A stretch of DNA of 33,847 bases from a virus. Location: the IMG/VR virus record IMGVR_UViG_3300015262_000024, positions 1 through 33,847 of that record; one strand, 5' to 3'. Shown one piece after another: positions 20,840-29,152 of this stretch; positions within the stretch are counted from its first letter, which is position 1, and the number at the start of each line of letters is the position of its first letter. The translations under genes were made by a program, and so were the position numbers. Below the pieces are notes generated by a model. The model did no database searches and had not been told where the DNA came from. It was given only the letters and a program-made list of their open reading frames with translations.

Positions 20840-21544
20840 ATGGCCTACCTCCAGGCCCAACAGATCGTCGCGCGCGCATGCGCGATTGCGAAAGCCCCCG
20901 GCTGGCTGTCGCAAGGCGGCGTCTATTTGAACATGGTCCTGGAGGACCTCTGGCTGCATCGTGATCTGAAGATCAACCGGGTCGTCGAATTCGTGACGGT
21001 GCAGGCGAACAACTACGGCCCCTTCACGCTGCCGTTGAACTACCTGCGCACGTACGACCTGTTTTTTCAGCAGAACAACCTGCCGTACTTCCTGCATCCG
21101 ATTTCGCCGGAGGAGTGGGATCAGGAGTTCAAAGACCCGTCGATCGCGAACTATCCGTACGAGTTCATGACGCTGCTGTACGACGAGACGACAGCGCAGG
21201 CGAACAACTCGGCGGGGCAGCTCTTCATCTATCCGCAATCGTCGGGGCAGATCGTCCTGACGCACCGGTACATGGTGAAGCAGCCGGACATCGTCGCGCC
21301 CGAAACGTCGACGGTTATTCCGTGGTTCCCCGACCAGAACTATCTGATCAAGGCCACCGCGACTGAGCTGATGAGCGAGACGGACGACGTCCGTCAGGAA
21401 TCGTTTCGCGCGCAATGCGAGGCGATGCTGCGCACGCACCTAATCATGGAAGGCGACGAGCAGCAGGTCGTCAAGTCGGTTCGGCTCGACCCGCGGCGCT
21501 TCCATACGAACCGCACGCTGAAGCCGACGAAGATCACGGACTAG
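20840..21544 (+). CDS. Head-tail adaptor / tail tubular protein (234 aa)
   Basis: The helical N-terminus (AYLQAQQIVARACAIAKAPGWL) and the central ALPLNYLRTYDLFF-type strands with YPYEFMTLLYDETT and LFIYPQSSGQIVLTHRYM, then an extended helical end (QNYLIKATATELMSETDD), have the layout of T7 gp11/P22 gp4-like adaptors that dock below the portal. Assignment rests on layout and position between capsid and nozzle genes. It uses the TAG stop found in several other genes here. Confidence 0.7.
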   Translation: MAYLQAQQIVARACAIAKAPGWLSQGGVYLNMVLEDLWLHRDLKINRVVEFVTVQANNYGPFTLPLNYLRTYDLFFQQNNLPYFLHPISPEEWDQEFKDPSIANYPYEFMTLLYDETTAQANNSAGQLFIYPQSSGQIVLTHRYMVKQPDIVAPETSTVIPWFPDQNYLIKATATELMSETDDVRQESFRAQCEAMLRTHLIMEGDEQQVVKSVRLDPRRFHTNRTLKPTKITD

Positions 21545-21548
21545 GGCC

Positions 21549-23168
21549 ATGGCGATCCGCAATGCGAAGCCGGTCCGCTTCACGCCGAAAGGGCTCTGCG
21601 ACGCGTTCGACGCGACAGACGCCTTCGCCGGCGCCTGCCAGCTCCTGAGCAATCTTGTGTTCGACCAGGGCAACCCGGAGATCATCGTCGCGCGCCCCGG
21701 CGTCGGCAGCGCAGCGACAACGTTCGGCGGCTTCGCCTCACCGACGTACGTCTCCGTGCACACGGTGATCGGCACTGTCGCGTACGGGATGGTGTCGACG
21801 GCGCGCAATCCCGGCTTCGACGAACCGTTCGCGTTCAACCTGCTGACGAGCTCGTTCATCACGATCAGTGGGGTGACGTCGGCGAACGTGCCGTCGTCGC
21901 CGGCTACGAGCGGGGCATGGACACCTCCGACGATGGCGGTCGTGGGAACCAAGATCCTGATCACACACCCGGGATTCAGCGGGCTGAGCACGAACTTCTT
22001 CGGCGTAATCGACGTCTCGAATCCGTCCGCGCCTGTCTGGTCGTCGTCGAACCTCGCAACGAATCCACTTACCGCCGTGCCGACGTCGGTCGCGAACTTC
22101 AACAACCGGGCGTATTTCGCAGTCGGCAACGTGCTGAACTTCAGCGATCCGCTCGCTCCGCTCACGCGCACGAACGCGTCGCAGGCCGTGACGGTCGGCG
22201 ATACGACGCCGATCACCGTGCAATCGGGCCTGCCGATCCAAACGACGTCGGCCGGCGTGATCGGTGCGCTCGTCGTGTTCAAGGCTGGACAAGTCTGGCA
22301 GGTCACGGGCGACCTGACGACGAACAACCTGGCGTTGAACTACATTTCGCTGACGACGGGATGCATCGCGCCGCGCAGCGTTGTGCAGGGTCCGTTCGGC
22401 ATCTTCTTCGCTGGAGTCGACGCACCCTACATCCTGAACTTCCTCGGCACGCTGGTGCCGCTGTCGAGCCGCCCGGGAACCGACTTCCCGGCCGACCTAC
22501 AGGTGCCGTTCCAGAACACCACGCAGCCGTCGCGCATCAGTGCAGCGTTTGCCGGGAACATCTACCGCGTGTGCGTGCCGACTCTGATCCAGGGGCAGCA
22601 GCAGACAAACGACTACTGGTACGACATTCGGCGAAAGCGCTGGACCGGACCGCACACGTTCCTGTACGACTGCGCATCGCAATACGGGGAAGCGTTCGTT
22701 CTGTCGGGTGCGGCGCAGGGTGCGGCGCTATTCGTCAGCACGACGATCCCTTCGTCGAACTCAAGCTACCTGGATGCGGGCGCCGCGTTTCTTTGCCACC
22801 TGCGCTCGTCGGACTTCCCGAAAACCGGGCACATGCAGCAGCTTCAAGTTGTCGAATCGACGCTCGAGCTGGGGTCGACAGGAGCCCAGGTGTTTTTCAA
22901 TCTGACCGCGCTCAACGATCAGAACAACACGATTGCGTCAGCTTTTGTAACGACGCCGGCTCAGGGGTCGATCTGGGATGCGTTCGTATGGGGGCGTGCG
23001 AACTGGTCATCGAATTCCAGCATTCCGCACGTCTATACGATCCCGTGGCCGATCGCGCTCGTCTTCCAGAAGATGTCGCTCGATGTGACCGTTACGCCGA
23101 CCAATGAAATTCAGATCGGGACGTTCTACGCGCGGTATCAGGACGCCGGATACACAAACCAGGGGTGA
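21549..23168 (+). CDS. Tail nozzle/stabilization protein (539 aa)
   Basis: A long protein made of repeating beta-strand segments: SPTYVSVHTVIGTVAYGMVS, PTMAVVGTKILITHPGFS, NRAYFAVGNVLNFSDPL, GALVVFKAGQVWQVTGDL, GPFGIFFAGVDAPYIL, YWYDIRRKRWTG and QLQVVESTLELGSTGAQVF. Such blade-like repeats suggest a beta-propeller, as in P22 gp10- and T7 gp12-type nozzles that form the tail below the adaptor. It directly follows the adaptor gene, as those genes do. I cannot name catalytic residues and expect none. Confidence 0.7.
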   Translation: MAIRNAKPVRFTPKGLCDAFDATDAFAGACQLLSNLVFDQGNPEIIVARPGVGSAATTFGGFASPTYVSVHTVIGTVAYGMVSTARNPGFDEPFAFNLLTSSFITISGVTSANVPSSPATSGAWTPPTMAVVGTKILITHPGFSGLSTNFFGVIDVSNPSAPVWSSSNLATNPLTAVPTSVANFNNRAYFAVGNVLNFSDPLAPLTRTNASQAVTVGDTTPITVQSGLPIQTTSAGVIGALVVFKAGQVWQVTGDLTTNNLALNYISLTTGCIAPRSVVQGPFGIFFAGVDAPYILNFLGTLVPLSSRPGTDFPADLQVPFQNTTQPSRISAAFAGNIYRVCVPTLIQGQQQTNDYWYDIRRKRWTGPHTFLYDCASQYGEAFVLSGAAQGAALFVSTTIPSSNSSYLDAGAAFLCHLRSSDFPKTGHMQQLQVVESTLELGSTGAQVFFNLTALNDQNNTIASAFVTTPAQGSIWDAFVWGRANWSSNSSIPHVYTIPWPIALVFQKMSLDVTVTPTNEIQIGTFYARYQDAGYTNQG

Positions 23169-23170
23169 CC

Positions 23171-23992
23171 ATGAGCATCATCGGAACGCTTCCCGCCAAC
23201 CTGCAGAACGGCACGATCGCCGACGCGTCGCAGGTCATGGCCGACCTGAATTACATCGCCAACCAGGTGAACGCGAATGCCTTGGCTACTGCAGCCCTGA
23301 CAACCGCCATGGCCGCGGCGGGGCTCGGCGCGCTCGTCAACATCCAGGTGCTGTTGGCATCCGGTACCTACACGCCGTCCGCGAATGCCAACAGCGCGAT
23401 TGTGGCCGGCGTCGGGGCGGGTGCGGCCGGCGGTGGCACGAGCGCCGTTTCGCCGGGCCCAGCCGTTCCTGTCGCCGGTTCCGGCGGCGGCTCGGGAACC
23501 GTCGGGGTGATCTGGATTCCGTCGGGCCTGACCACGCAAGCCGTGACGATCGGAGCCGGCGGAACTGGCGTGGCAGGGTCTGGCGGAAACAACGGCGGTC
23601 AATCCAGTTTCGGAGGGCTGCTGATTCTTCCGGGTGGACTGGGTGGTCTCCTTGGCGGCGGTAACCCGGGATCCGGCACAGCCGCGCTCGGCGCGGCGCC
23701 TCCGCAATTGCCGGCCGCGCCGAGCGGCTCGGGGATTTTTCTCTACTCGACTCAAGGTGAACCCGGGATGCCCGGCCTGGACTTCCCCAACAACTCTCTG
23801 GGCGGTAGGGGTGGGAATAGCCCGTTCGGTTCAGGCGGTACGGGAGGTGTGGGTGGCACGACGACCAATGGCACGAACGGAAACGGTCGAGGAGCGGGCG
23901 GCGCCGGCGGCGCGATTTACTCCTCCGGGGTTTCGGGAACGGCCGGGTTTAACGGGACTGCGGCAGCGTTCATCGTTTTCGAGTTGGTTTAG
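23171..23992 (+). CDS. Glycine-rich tail fibre-type protein (273 aa)
   Basis: The ATG at 23171 follows AGGGGTG; a GTG at 23165 is in frame. The N-terminus (SIIGTLPANLQNGTIADASQVMADLNYIANQVN) is the tail-binding start I recall in phage fibre proteins. Residues about 70-270 are dominated by glycine runs (GAGAAGGGTSAV, GGSGGGSGTV-type, GGTGGVGGTTTNGTN), ending AAAFIVFELV, a common end for glycine-rich fibre tips. It may bind host receptors. Low-complexity sequence makes homology unreliable. Confidence 0.7.
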   Translation: MSIIGTLPANLQNGTIADASQVMADLNYIANQVNANALATAALTTAMAAAGLGALVNIQVLLASGTYTPSANANSAIVAGVGAGAAGGGTSAVSPGPAVPVAGSGGGSGTVGVIWIPSGLTTQAVTIGAGGTGVAGSGGNNGGQSSFGGLLILPGGLGGLLGGGNPGSGTAALGAAPPQLPAAPSGSGIFLYSTQGEPGMPGLDFPNNSLGGRGGNSPFGSGGTGGVGGTTTNGTNGNGRGAGGAGGAIYSSGVSGTAGFNGTAAAFIVFELV

Positions 23993-24036
23993 CCAAGGGA
24001 AACAAAACCACAATTCGCACAACTATCGGGGCAACC

Positions 24037-24225
24037 ATGGGCAATCGAACACTCACCGAAGACGACGTCAAGGCGATCGCCGAGCAGATCGAAAGCGGCA
24101 TCACTCAGCGTTTCCAGCTCAATGTCGGCCGGGGGATTCTCGGTCTGGCGTGGCGCGTTTTCATTTACGCCCTGATCGCAGTCGCAGCTTACGGTGCGGG
24201 CGGCGGGCTCAAGAAGTTCTTCTAG
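24037..24225 (+). CDS. Small single-span membrane protein (62 aa)
   Basis: A charged N-terminal helix (EDDVKAIAEQIESGITQRF) precedes one transmembrane helix (LAWRVFIYALIAVAAYGAGG, residues about 37-56) and a basic end KKFF. It begins the lysis cassette just upstream of the endolysin, so it may be a holin-like or antiholin protein; orientation would be N-in. The classic holin of the cassette is the 3TM protein further down. The stop is TAG. Confidence 0.6.
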   Translation: MGNRTLTEDDVKAIAEQIESGITQRFQLNVGRGILGLAWRVFIYALIAVAAYGAGGGLKKFF

Positions 24226-24234
24226 GAGATGGAC

Positions 24235-24453
24235 ATGCTGGAATCGATCAAATCCGCCATCGAGGCGCGTTTCTAGGCACTGGCGAACGATGGCCGTGCC
24301 TTCGTCGACAAGGTCGAGGAAGTCGTCGGTCTGGGCAACGCTGCGAAGGAGCTCGCCGATCTCGAATCGCGCGTGACGTCGATCATCACCGATGCCGAGG
24401 CTACCGCCGAGCAGAAGGTCGAACAGATCCTGCATGCGGTGGGCAAGCTGTGA
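24235..24453 (+). pseudogene. Small lysis-cassette gene interrupted by an in-frame amber codon
   Basis: The ATG at 24235 follows GGAG at six bases and gives MLESIKSAIEARF, then TAG at 24274, after which the frame stays open for 58 more codons (ALANDGRAFVDKVEEVVGLG... to ILHAVGKL) and ends in TGA at 24451, which overlaps the endolysin start. The open C-part has normal late-operon codon use and a helical pattern, so it is the rest of one gene. A single CAG (Gln) or GAG to TAG change would explain it. No in-frame restart codon is close. Amber is used as a normal stop at 8697, 21542 and 24223, so genome-wide recoding is unlikely. Sequencing error is possible. Confidence 0.7.
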
Positions 24454-24932
24454 GCAGCTTTGACGACGCCTTCGCAGCCCTGATGGGAAACGAGGGCGGG
24501 TACTCGAACAACCCGGCCGACCCCGGCGGCGAGACGATGTGGGGCGTCACGGCCCGCGTCGCGCGTGCGAACGGGTACGGCGGCGACATGCGTTCGATGC
24601 CGCAGGAAACGGCGCGGTTGATCGCGAAGCGGGTCTACTGGGATCCGTACTACTGCGATCAATTCGATCCGCGCGTGGCGTTCCAGGTGTTTGATGCCGC
24701 GTACAACGGCGGACTGCCGGTGACCTGGCTGCAGGAGGCTGCGGGCCTGAAGCCCGACGGCCGAATCGGACCAGTCACGATCGCCGCAGTGAACGCGACG
24801 GATCCGCTGCGCGTCGTCGCGCGGTTCCTTGCGTACCGGCTCAAGTACATGGCGGACCTGCACAACTGGCCGGCGTTCAGCCACGGGTGGGCAAACCGCA
24901 TCGCCAACAACCTTTTGAAGGCAACGTCATGA
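24450..24932 (+). CDS. GH108-family endolysin (160 aa)
   Basis: A GTG start overlaps the previous stop (GTGA). It has the GH108 signature NEGGYSNNPADPGGETMWGVT (residues 14-34) with catalytic glutamate E15, then the VYWDPYYCDQFDPRVAFQVFDAAYN motif and a PG-binding-3-type tail around LQEAAGLKPDGRIGPVT. GH108 enzymes cleave the peptidoglycan glycan strand. No signal peptide or SAR helix is evident, so it should depend on a holin for release. The length is normal for the family. Confidence 0.85.
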   Translation: MSSFDDAFAALMGNEGGYSNNPADPGGETMWGVTARVARANGYGGDMRSMPQETARLIAKRVYWDPYYCDQFDPRVAFQVFDAAYNGGLPVTWLQEAAGLKPDGRIGPVTIAAVNATDPLRVVARFLAYRLKYMADLHNWPAFSHGWANRIANNLLKATS

Positions 24933-25393
24933 AGAGTATTTGTGAGCGTTTCTGGGAAAAGGTTGATGTGCTCGTTGACGACCAGTGCTGGGAATGGATC
25001 GCGTCAAGATTCCCGAGTGGATATGGCCAGTTCCAGATGGACGGGCGTCCTCATCGCGCTAATCGAGTGGCATTTTGGTTGGTGCATGGGCACTGGCCGA
25101 TCGTTTGTCGTCACGAGTGCGACAACCCCGGTTGCGTGAACCCCAAGCATCTTTTGGATGGTTCGCACAAAGACAACCGCAACGATGCTGTCGTAAGAAA
25201 CCGAGCGAGATTTTCGTTGCCTGGAGAAGGGAATTGGAACTGCAAGCTGAGCGATGAACAAGTTCGGTCTTTGAGATCTCTTCGAGGGGCTGTTTCTGAG
25301 CGAAGAGCCGCAATGATTTTTGGTGTTAGCCGCGCCCAGATCGGAAGGATTTGGCGCGGTGAACGCCGCTCCAATATTTTGGGAGCCGCGTGA
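24929..25393 (+). CDS. HNH homing-type endonuclease (154 aa)
   Basis: It overlaps the endolysin stop (ATGA). CWEWIASRFPSGYGQF is the NUMOD-like lead-in common in phage HNH proteins, followed by CRHECDNPGCVNPKHL (60-75) with H62, N66, H74 and DGSHKDNRND as the HNH/zinc motif. Residues about 110-150 (LSDEQVRSLRSLRG...VSRAQIGRIWRGE) form an HTH that would guide DNA recognition. AT-richer than its neighbours and placed between endolysin and holin, so it is probably a mobile free-standing homing endonuclease. Confidence 0.85.
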   Translation: MKSICERFWEKVDVLVDDQCWEWIASRFPSGYGQFQMDGRPHRANRVAFWLVHGHWPIVCRHECDNPGCVNPKHLLDGSHKDNRNDAVVRNRARFSLPGEGNWNCKLSDEQVRSLRSLRGAVSERRAAMIFGVSRAQIGRIWRGERRSNILGAA

Positions 25394-25791
25394 TGGGATT
25401 CCTCGATCCGATTTCCGCAGTCTCCGACGTCGTCGGGAAGATCATCGACCGCGTCTGGCCGGACCCGGCGCAGGCCGCGGCAGCAAAGCTGCAGTTGCTG
25501 CAGCTTCAGCAGACGGGCGAGCTCGCGCAGATCACCGGGCAGATGCAGATCAACCAAGCTGAGGCGCAGAGCAGCGATCCGCTGCAGCATTGGCGTGGCG
25601 GGATGGGCTGGGTGTGCGTGTGCGGTTACGCATGGAACTTCGTTCTGCGCCCGGCGATGAGCGACATTTCCGCGCTTTTCGGGCATCACATCGTCCTCAC
25701 GGAAATGGACCTCACGCAGCTCGCGACGATCACGATCGGCATGCTGGGCCTCGGAGGCATGCACGTCTACCAGCAGGTCAAAGGCAAATGA
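25393..25791 (+). CDS. 3TM-type holin (132 aa)
   Basis: The ATG at 25393 has GGGAG upstream; a GTG at 25390 is the alternative. The sequence GFLDPISAVSDVVGKIIDRVWPDPAQAAAAKLQL, the QQTGELAQI helix and MGWVCVCGYAWNFVLRP membrane span (about residues 70-90), followed by a second hydrophobic segment LATITIGMLGLGGMHVY, match the pattern of the GTA-holin-3TM family. It should form membrane lesions that release the endolysin. It lies after the HNH gene, which splits it from its endolysin partner. Confidence 0.8.
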   Translation: MGFLDPISAVSDVVGKIIDRVWPDPAQAAAAKLQLLQLQQTGELAQITGQMQINQAEAQSSDPLQHWRGGMGWVCVCGYAWNFVLRPAMSDISALFGHHIVLTEMDLTQLATITIGMLGLGGMHVYQQVKGK

Positions 25792-26351
25792 ACAACCTGA
25801 TCCGCATCGGCGCCGGCATCGACACCGCACCTCTGCTGCTCGCCATCGCACGCCAGCCGGGTCTGTGGAATCGCCACACGTTTCGCACGGCGCGCGAAGA
25901 CAGTCCACACGCGGACGTATCGGACATCTGGCTGCGCTACAACGACGAGAAGCCGTACAAGGCGGCCGGCGATTACACCGCGTTCAACGACGCGCATGAC
26001 GCCGTGTTCTACCCGGAGTGGTATGCGCTGCCGCAAGTGCGACCGATCGTTTTCGGGCTGATGGCGCGGGTCGAGGGTACGCGCCTGGGCGGCATCCTGA
26101 TCACGAAGCTGCCGCCCGGCAAGCGCATCCTGCCGCACGCCGACGACAGCTGGCACGTGAGGCACTTCAACACGAAGCTGTACGTGCCGCTGCAGTCGAA
26201 TCCGAAGTGCTTGAACCGCGTCGAGAACGATGTGGTCGCGATGGCGCCGGGTGAGGTCTGGTACTTCGACAACACCAAGGAGCACGAGGTGGTGAACGAT
26301 GGCGACGACGATCGGATCACGCTGATCGTGTCGATTCGGTGCGAGAAATGA
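25788..26351 (+). CDS. Aspartyl/asparaginyl-type 2OG-Fe(II) dioxygenase (187 aa)
   Basis: It overlaps the holin stop (ATGA). The double-stranded beta-helix facial triad is visible as H117-A-D119 and H166 (TKEHEVVN), with 2-oxoglutarate-binding R176 in DRITLIVSI. The core HADDSWHVRHFNTKLYVPLQ and VVAMAPGEVWYFDN are typical of asparaginyl beta-hydroxylase-like proteins. It could hydroxylate a peptide side chain; the substrate is unknown. Enzymes of this group occur in some tailed phages; function there is not settled. It is coupled to the cupin gene that follows. Confidence 0.85.
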   Translation: MNNLIRIGAGIDTAPLLLAIARQPGLWNRHTFRTAREDSPHADVSDIWLRYNDEKPYKAAGDYTAFNDAHDAVFYPEWYALPQVRPIVFGLMARVEGTRLGGILITKLPPGKRILPHADDSWHVRHFNTKLYVPLQSNPKCLNRVENDVVAMAPGEVWYFDNTKEHEVVNDGDDDRITLIVSIRCEK

Positions 26352-26635
26352 CGATCAAGCACCACTTCACCGCAGGCGGCGTGTACGCGCGCGAGCAGAC
26401 GCTGCGCGCGGGGGAGGAAGTGCAGAAGCACGTGCACGACTACGACCACCTGAGCTATCTCGCGCACGGCACGGCGATGCTCGAGGTGGACGGGGAACTC
26501 AGCGTGCTGCACGGTCCTTGCATGCTCGAGGTGAAAGCGGGGCGGGCGCACCGCATTACCGCGCTGACGGACCTGACGTGGCTCTGCATCCATGCTGAAA
26601 GCGTGGCGGATCCCGAAACGTTGATGAAGGGGTGA
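26348..26635 (+). CDS. Small cupin-domain protein (95 aa)
   Basis: Starts at 26348, overlapping the hydroxylase stop. Cupin motif 1 is KHVHDYDHLSYLAHGTAML (27-45) with metal-ligand candidates H28, H30 and H34; motif 2 is KAGRAHRI (63-70) with H68. A single compact cupin barrel with an Fe/Mn-type centre is expected. The gene is translationally coupled to the 2OG dioxygenase, so the pair is likely one functional unit. Substrate unknown. Confidence 0.8.
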   Translation: MTIKHHFTAGGVYAREQTLRAGEEVQKHVHDYDHLSYLAHGTAMLEVDGELSVLHGPCMLEVKAGRAHRITALTDLTWLCIHAESVADPETLMKG

Positions 26636-26638
26636 ACC

Positions 26639-27673
26639 ATGCCGTTCGCAGCAGCCGTCGGCGCCGCCGGGTCCCTTATAGGCGGCCTCGTATCGGGTGG
26701 ATCTTCGCCGAGCGTATCCGGCGGGGGGCCGTCTTACTACGTGCCGACCGGACTCAGTTCTGCCGATCAATCATGGCAAAACTTGCTGTCCGGGATTGCT
26801 TCTGGCTTCAATAACCGGAACCTGGATCAGTACGGACAGGAATCGCTATGGAGCGGTACGAAGGCCGTAGATCAGTACGGAGGGCAGTACCAGAACGCTG
26901 CGAACGCAGCTGGCCAGGGCTACACCAACGCGGGCAACGCGCTGACCGGACTCGGCAATCTCGATCTCGCGACGCAGCAGGCATTGCTGGGTGCGGGGCA
27001 GAACGTCTACCAGATGGGCCTGGATCCGCAGAACGCGCTCTACGACCGCACACGTCAGCAGCTTACGGACCAGACGGCCGCGACGAATTCCATGTATGGG
27101 CTCGGTTCGTCCGCTGCCGGCGCTGGTGTGCAGAACCAGGCGCTGTCGAACTTCAACATCGACTGGCAGAACAATCAACTGTCACGCGCGCTGCAGGGGC
27201 TGCAGGGTTTCACAGGCGCGGCGAACACGGCAGGCCAGTACGGCCAAGCCGGCGCGAATGCATTGACGCAGGCACCGGGGTACATGCTGCTCGGTGGATC
27301 CGTGCCCTTCGATACCGCACAGACGATCGCTGCAACGCCGGGCAACCTCGCCAACACCTACGGCGCGTTCCTGAACCAGAACGTGTATGGGCCAGCGGAG
27401 GGGATCATGGGGTCGATCATTCCGTACATGAACTACGGTCAGGGCGCGCAATCGGTGCCGTTCCAGAGCCAGGCACAGGGCGCCGGCGCGCTCGGTAGCC
27501 TTGTATCGCAGGGCATTTCGGGTCTGGGTAACTCGATCCAGAATGCCGGCGGTTTCGGCAACTTCTTCAATGGCACGACCGGCTCGTTCGGCGGTGGGGA
27601 TTTCAGCGGCGCGTTCACGTCGAACCCGTATTACTCGGGCGGCGGGAACTCGTACGGTTTCACGATGGGGTAA
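26639..27673 (+). CDS. Internal virion/DNA-ejection-type protein (344 aa)
   Basis: A good GGGG-type site precedes the ATG. The N-terminus is small and glycine-rich with an amphipathic start (AAAVGAAGSLIGGLVSGG); the body is rich in Q, N, G, Y and A (QYGGQYQNAANAAGQG, LTGLGNLDLATQQALL, TRQQLTDQTAATNSMYGLGSS). This composition is usual for ejection proteins such as P22 gp7 or T7-type core proteins, which are carried in the head and released with DNA. Position next to two other large internal-type proteins supports it. Exact family not named. Confidence 0.65.
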   Translation: MPFAAAVGAAGSLIGGLVSGGSSPSVSGGGPSYYVPTGLSSADQSWQNLLSGIASGFNNRNLDQYGQESLWSGTKAVDQYGGQYQNAANAAGQGYTNAGNALTGLGNLDLATQQALLGAGQNVYQMGLDPQNALYDRTRQQLTDQTAATNSMYGLGSSAAGAGVQNQALSNFNIDWQNNQLSRALQGLQGFTGAANTAGQYGQAGANALTQAPGYMLLGGSVPFDTAQTIAATPGNLANTYGAFLNQNVYGPAEGIMGSIIPYMNYGQGAQSVPFQSQAQGAGALGSLVSQGISGLGNSIQNAGGFGNFFNGTTGSFGGGDFSGAFTSNPYYSGGGNSYGFTMG

Positions 27674-27676
27674 GCC

Positions 27677-29152
27677 ATGGCCGGACTCGCAGGGCTTCCG
27701 TACTTCCTTCAGTATCAGCAGCAGGCGCAAGAAGACGCCATGCGGCGTCAGTACGCCCAAATCCAGCTCGCGCAGTTCCAACAACAACAGCAGGATCGAC
27801 AGCGGCAGCAGGCTGCGCTGACGGCCGCGGGCAACGCGCTGCCGCAATTGCTCGCAGGGCAACAGCAGCCCGCGCAAATGGCCCCGCCACCCCAAGCACC
27901 GAACCCGGGGCAGGCGTCGACGCCGGCACAACCGCTGACCGCCATGCCCGGTCAGATACCACCGCTTCCACCTGGAATGCCTCCTGGCATGGGCGGGGGC
28001 ACGGGCGCGTCCGGGAAACCACCGCTGCCGCCGTTTCAGCCGATGCCGACGGCTGGCAGTCCGGCGCAGGCTTCGCCGGCGCAGATCCCGACACCTCCGG
28101 CCGCGCCTAGCGCCCAGCAACAGACGGGCGGCCCGCTGACGCTCGACAACGCCATCAAAGTGTTGAAGGACCAGGGGCTGTCCGGCGCGGACCTGATGGC
28201 CGGCCTGCAGCAGTTGACGCCTATCCTTGATTCGCAGGCGAAGGCGCAGGCAGCGCAGATCCAGCAACAGTTCACGCGTCAGCTGCAGATCGCGCAGTTG
28301 CAGGAGCGCTACGACTCGTTGCGTCAGCGTGCCGAGGACAACGCGTTGAACCGCGAAGACCGTCGGCAGGCCCGTGCCGAGTCGAATGCACTGCGGGCTG
28401 CATCGATTGCGCTTCGCCGACAGACGATCGCCATGGGAATGGGCGACGATGCGAAGTTCTCGCCGGAAGACCTGAAGTTTCTCGCGGAGCAGGCGCGCGC
28501 GGGCGATACGTCGGTCTATCTGAACCTCGGCCGCGGCGCGCAGGGCTCGAAGAACATCATCGCGCTGCGGCGCGAAGTGATGCGGCAGGAGCGCGAAGCG
28601 GGCGGTACCGGCGCGGACATCGCCGCGGCGAATGCTGGCTTCCAGGGCGAGAAAGCGGCGGCCCGCACAGGTGCTACGCGCGCGGCGAACATCGGCATGG
28701 CCGTTGCGGAAGCGCAGAAGACTTTCCCACTCGTGCGCGAGGCATCTGCCGCGCTGCCGCGTACCGAGTTCCCCGGCGTGAACCGCGCGATGCAGGCAGC
28801 GCAAACGGGTACAGGCGATCCCCGCGTTGTTGCGCTTGGCACGGCGCTGAATACGTCGGTGAACGCCTATGCTCGCGCGATCAGCCCGACCGGCGTGCCG
28901 ACGGTGTCGGACAAGGAGCACGCACGCGAGCTGTTGTCCACCGCCAGCACGCCGGAGCAGCTGAATGCGGTGCTGTCGATGATGGAAAAGGAAATGTCGG
29001 CGGCCCGCCAGGCGCCGACCGAAGTGCAGGCACAACAGAAGGCTCGCATTTCCGGCCGCGGTGAAGGCGCGCCGGCGGTCGGCACGATCGAGGGCGGCTA
29101 CCGGTTCAAGGGCGGCGATCCGTCGAAGCAAAGCAACTGGGAGAAGATGTAA
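27677..29152 (+). CDS. Internal virion/ejection-type protein (491 aa)
   Basis: Residues 20-160 are Q/P/G-rich and disordered (QYQQQAQEDAMRRQ, PPPQAPNPGQ, PPLPPGMPPGMGGG), then a long helical domain (about 190-490) with ERYDSLRQRAEDNALNREDRRQARAESNALRAA and similar charged helices follows. This fits an internal protein that crosses the cell envelope with the DNA. It shares its stop with the next start (TAATG), so translation is coupled. No enzyme motif is seen. Confidence 0.65.
   Translation: MAGLAGLPYFLQYQQQAQEDAMRRQYAQIQLAQFQQQQQDRQRQQAALTAAGNALPQLLAGQQQPAQMAPPPQAPNPGQASTPAQPLTAMPGQIPPLPPGMPPGMGGGTGASGKPPLPPFQPMPTAGSPAQASPAQIPTPPAAPSAQQQTGGPLTLDNAIKVLKDQGLSGADLMAGLQQLTPILDSQAKAQAAQIQQQFTRQLQIAQLQERYDSLRQRAEDNALNREDRRQARAESNALRAASIALRRQTIAMGMGDDAKFSPEDLKFLAEQARAGDTSVYLNLGRGAQGSKNIIALRREVMRQEREAGGTGADIAAANAGFQGEKAAARTGATRAANIGMAVAEAQKTFPLVREASAALPRTEFPGVNRAMQAAQTGTGDPRVVALGTALNTSVNAYARAISPTGVPTVSDKEHARELLSTASTPEQLNAVLSMMEKEMSAARQAPTEVQAQQKARISGRGEGAPAVGTIEGGYRFKGGDPSKQSNWEKM

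Noticed and set aside
24229-24453. Genome-wide amber recoding
   Set aside because: Several well-supported genes (for example ending at 8699, 21544 and 24225) end with TAG, so only one interrupted gene is seen.
27182-29131. 649-residue minus-strand frame opposite ejection proteins
   Set aside because: Antisense shadow; no start signal and no motif.
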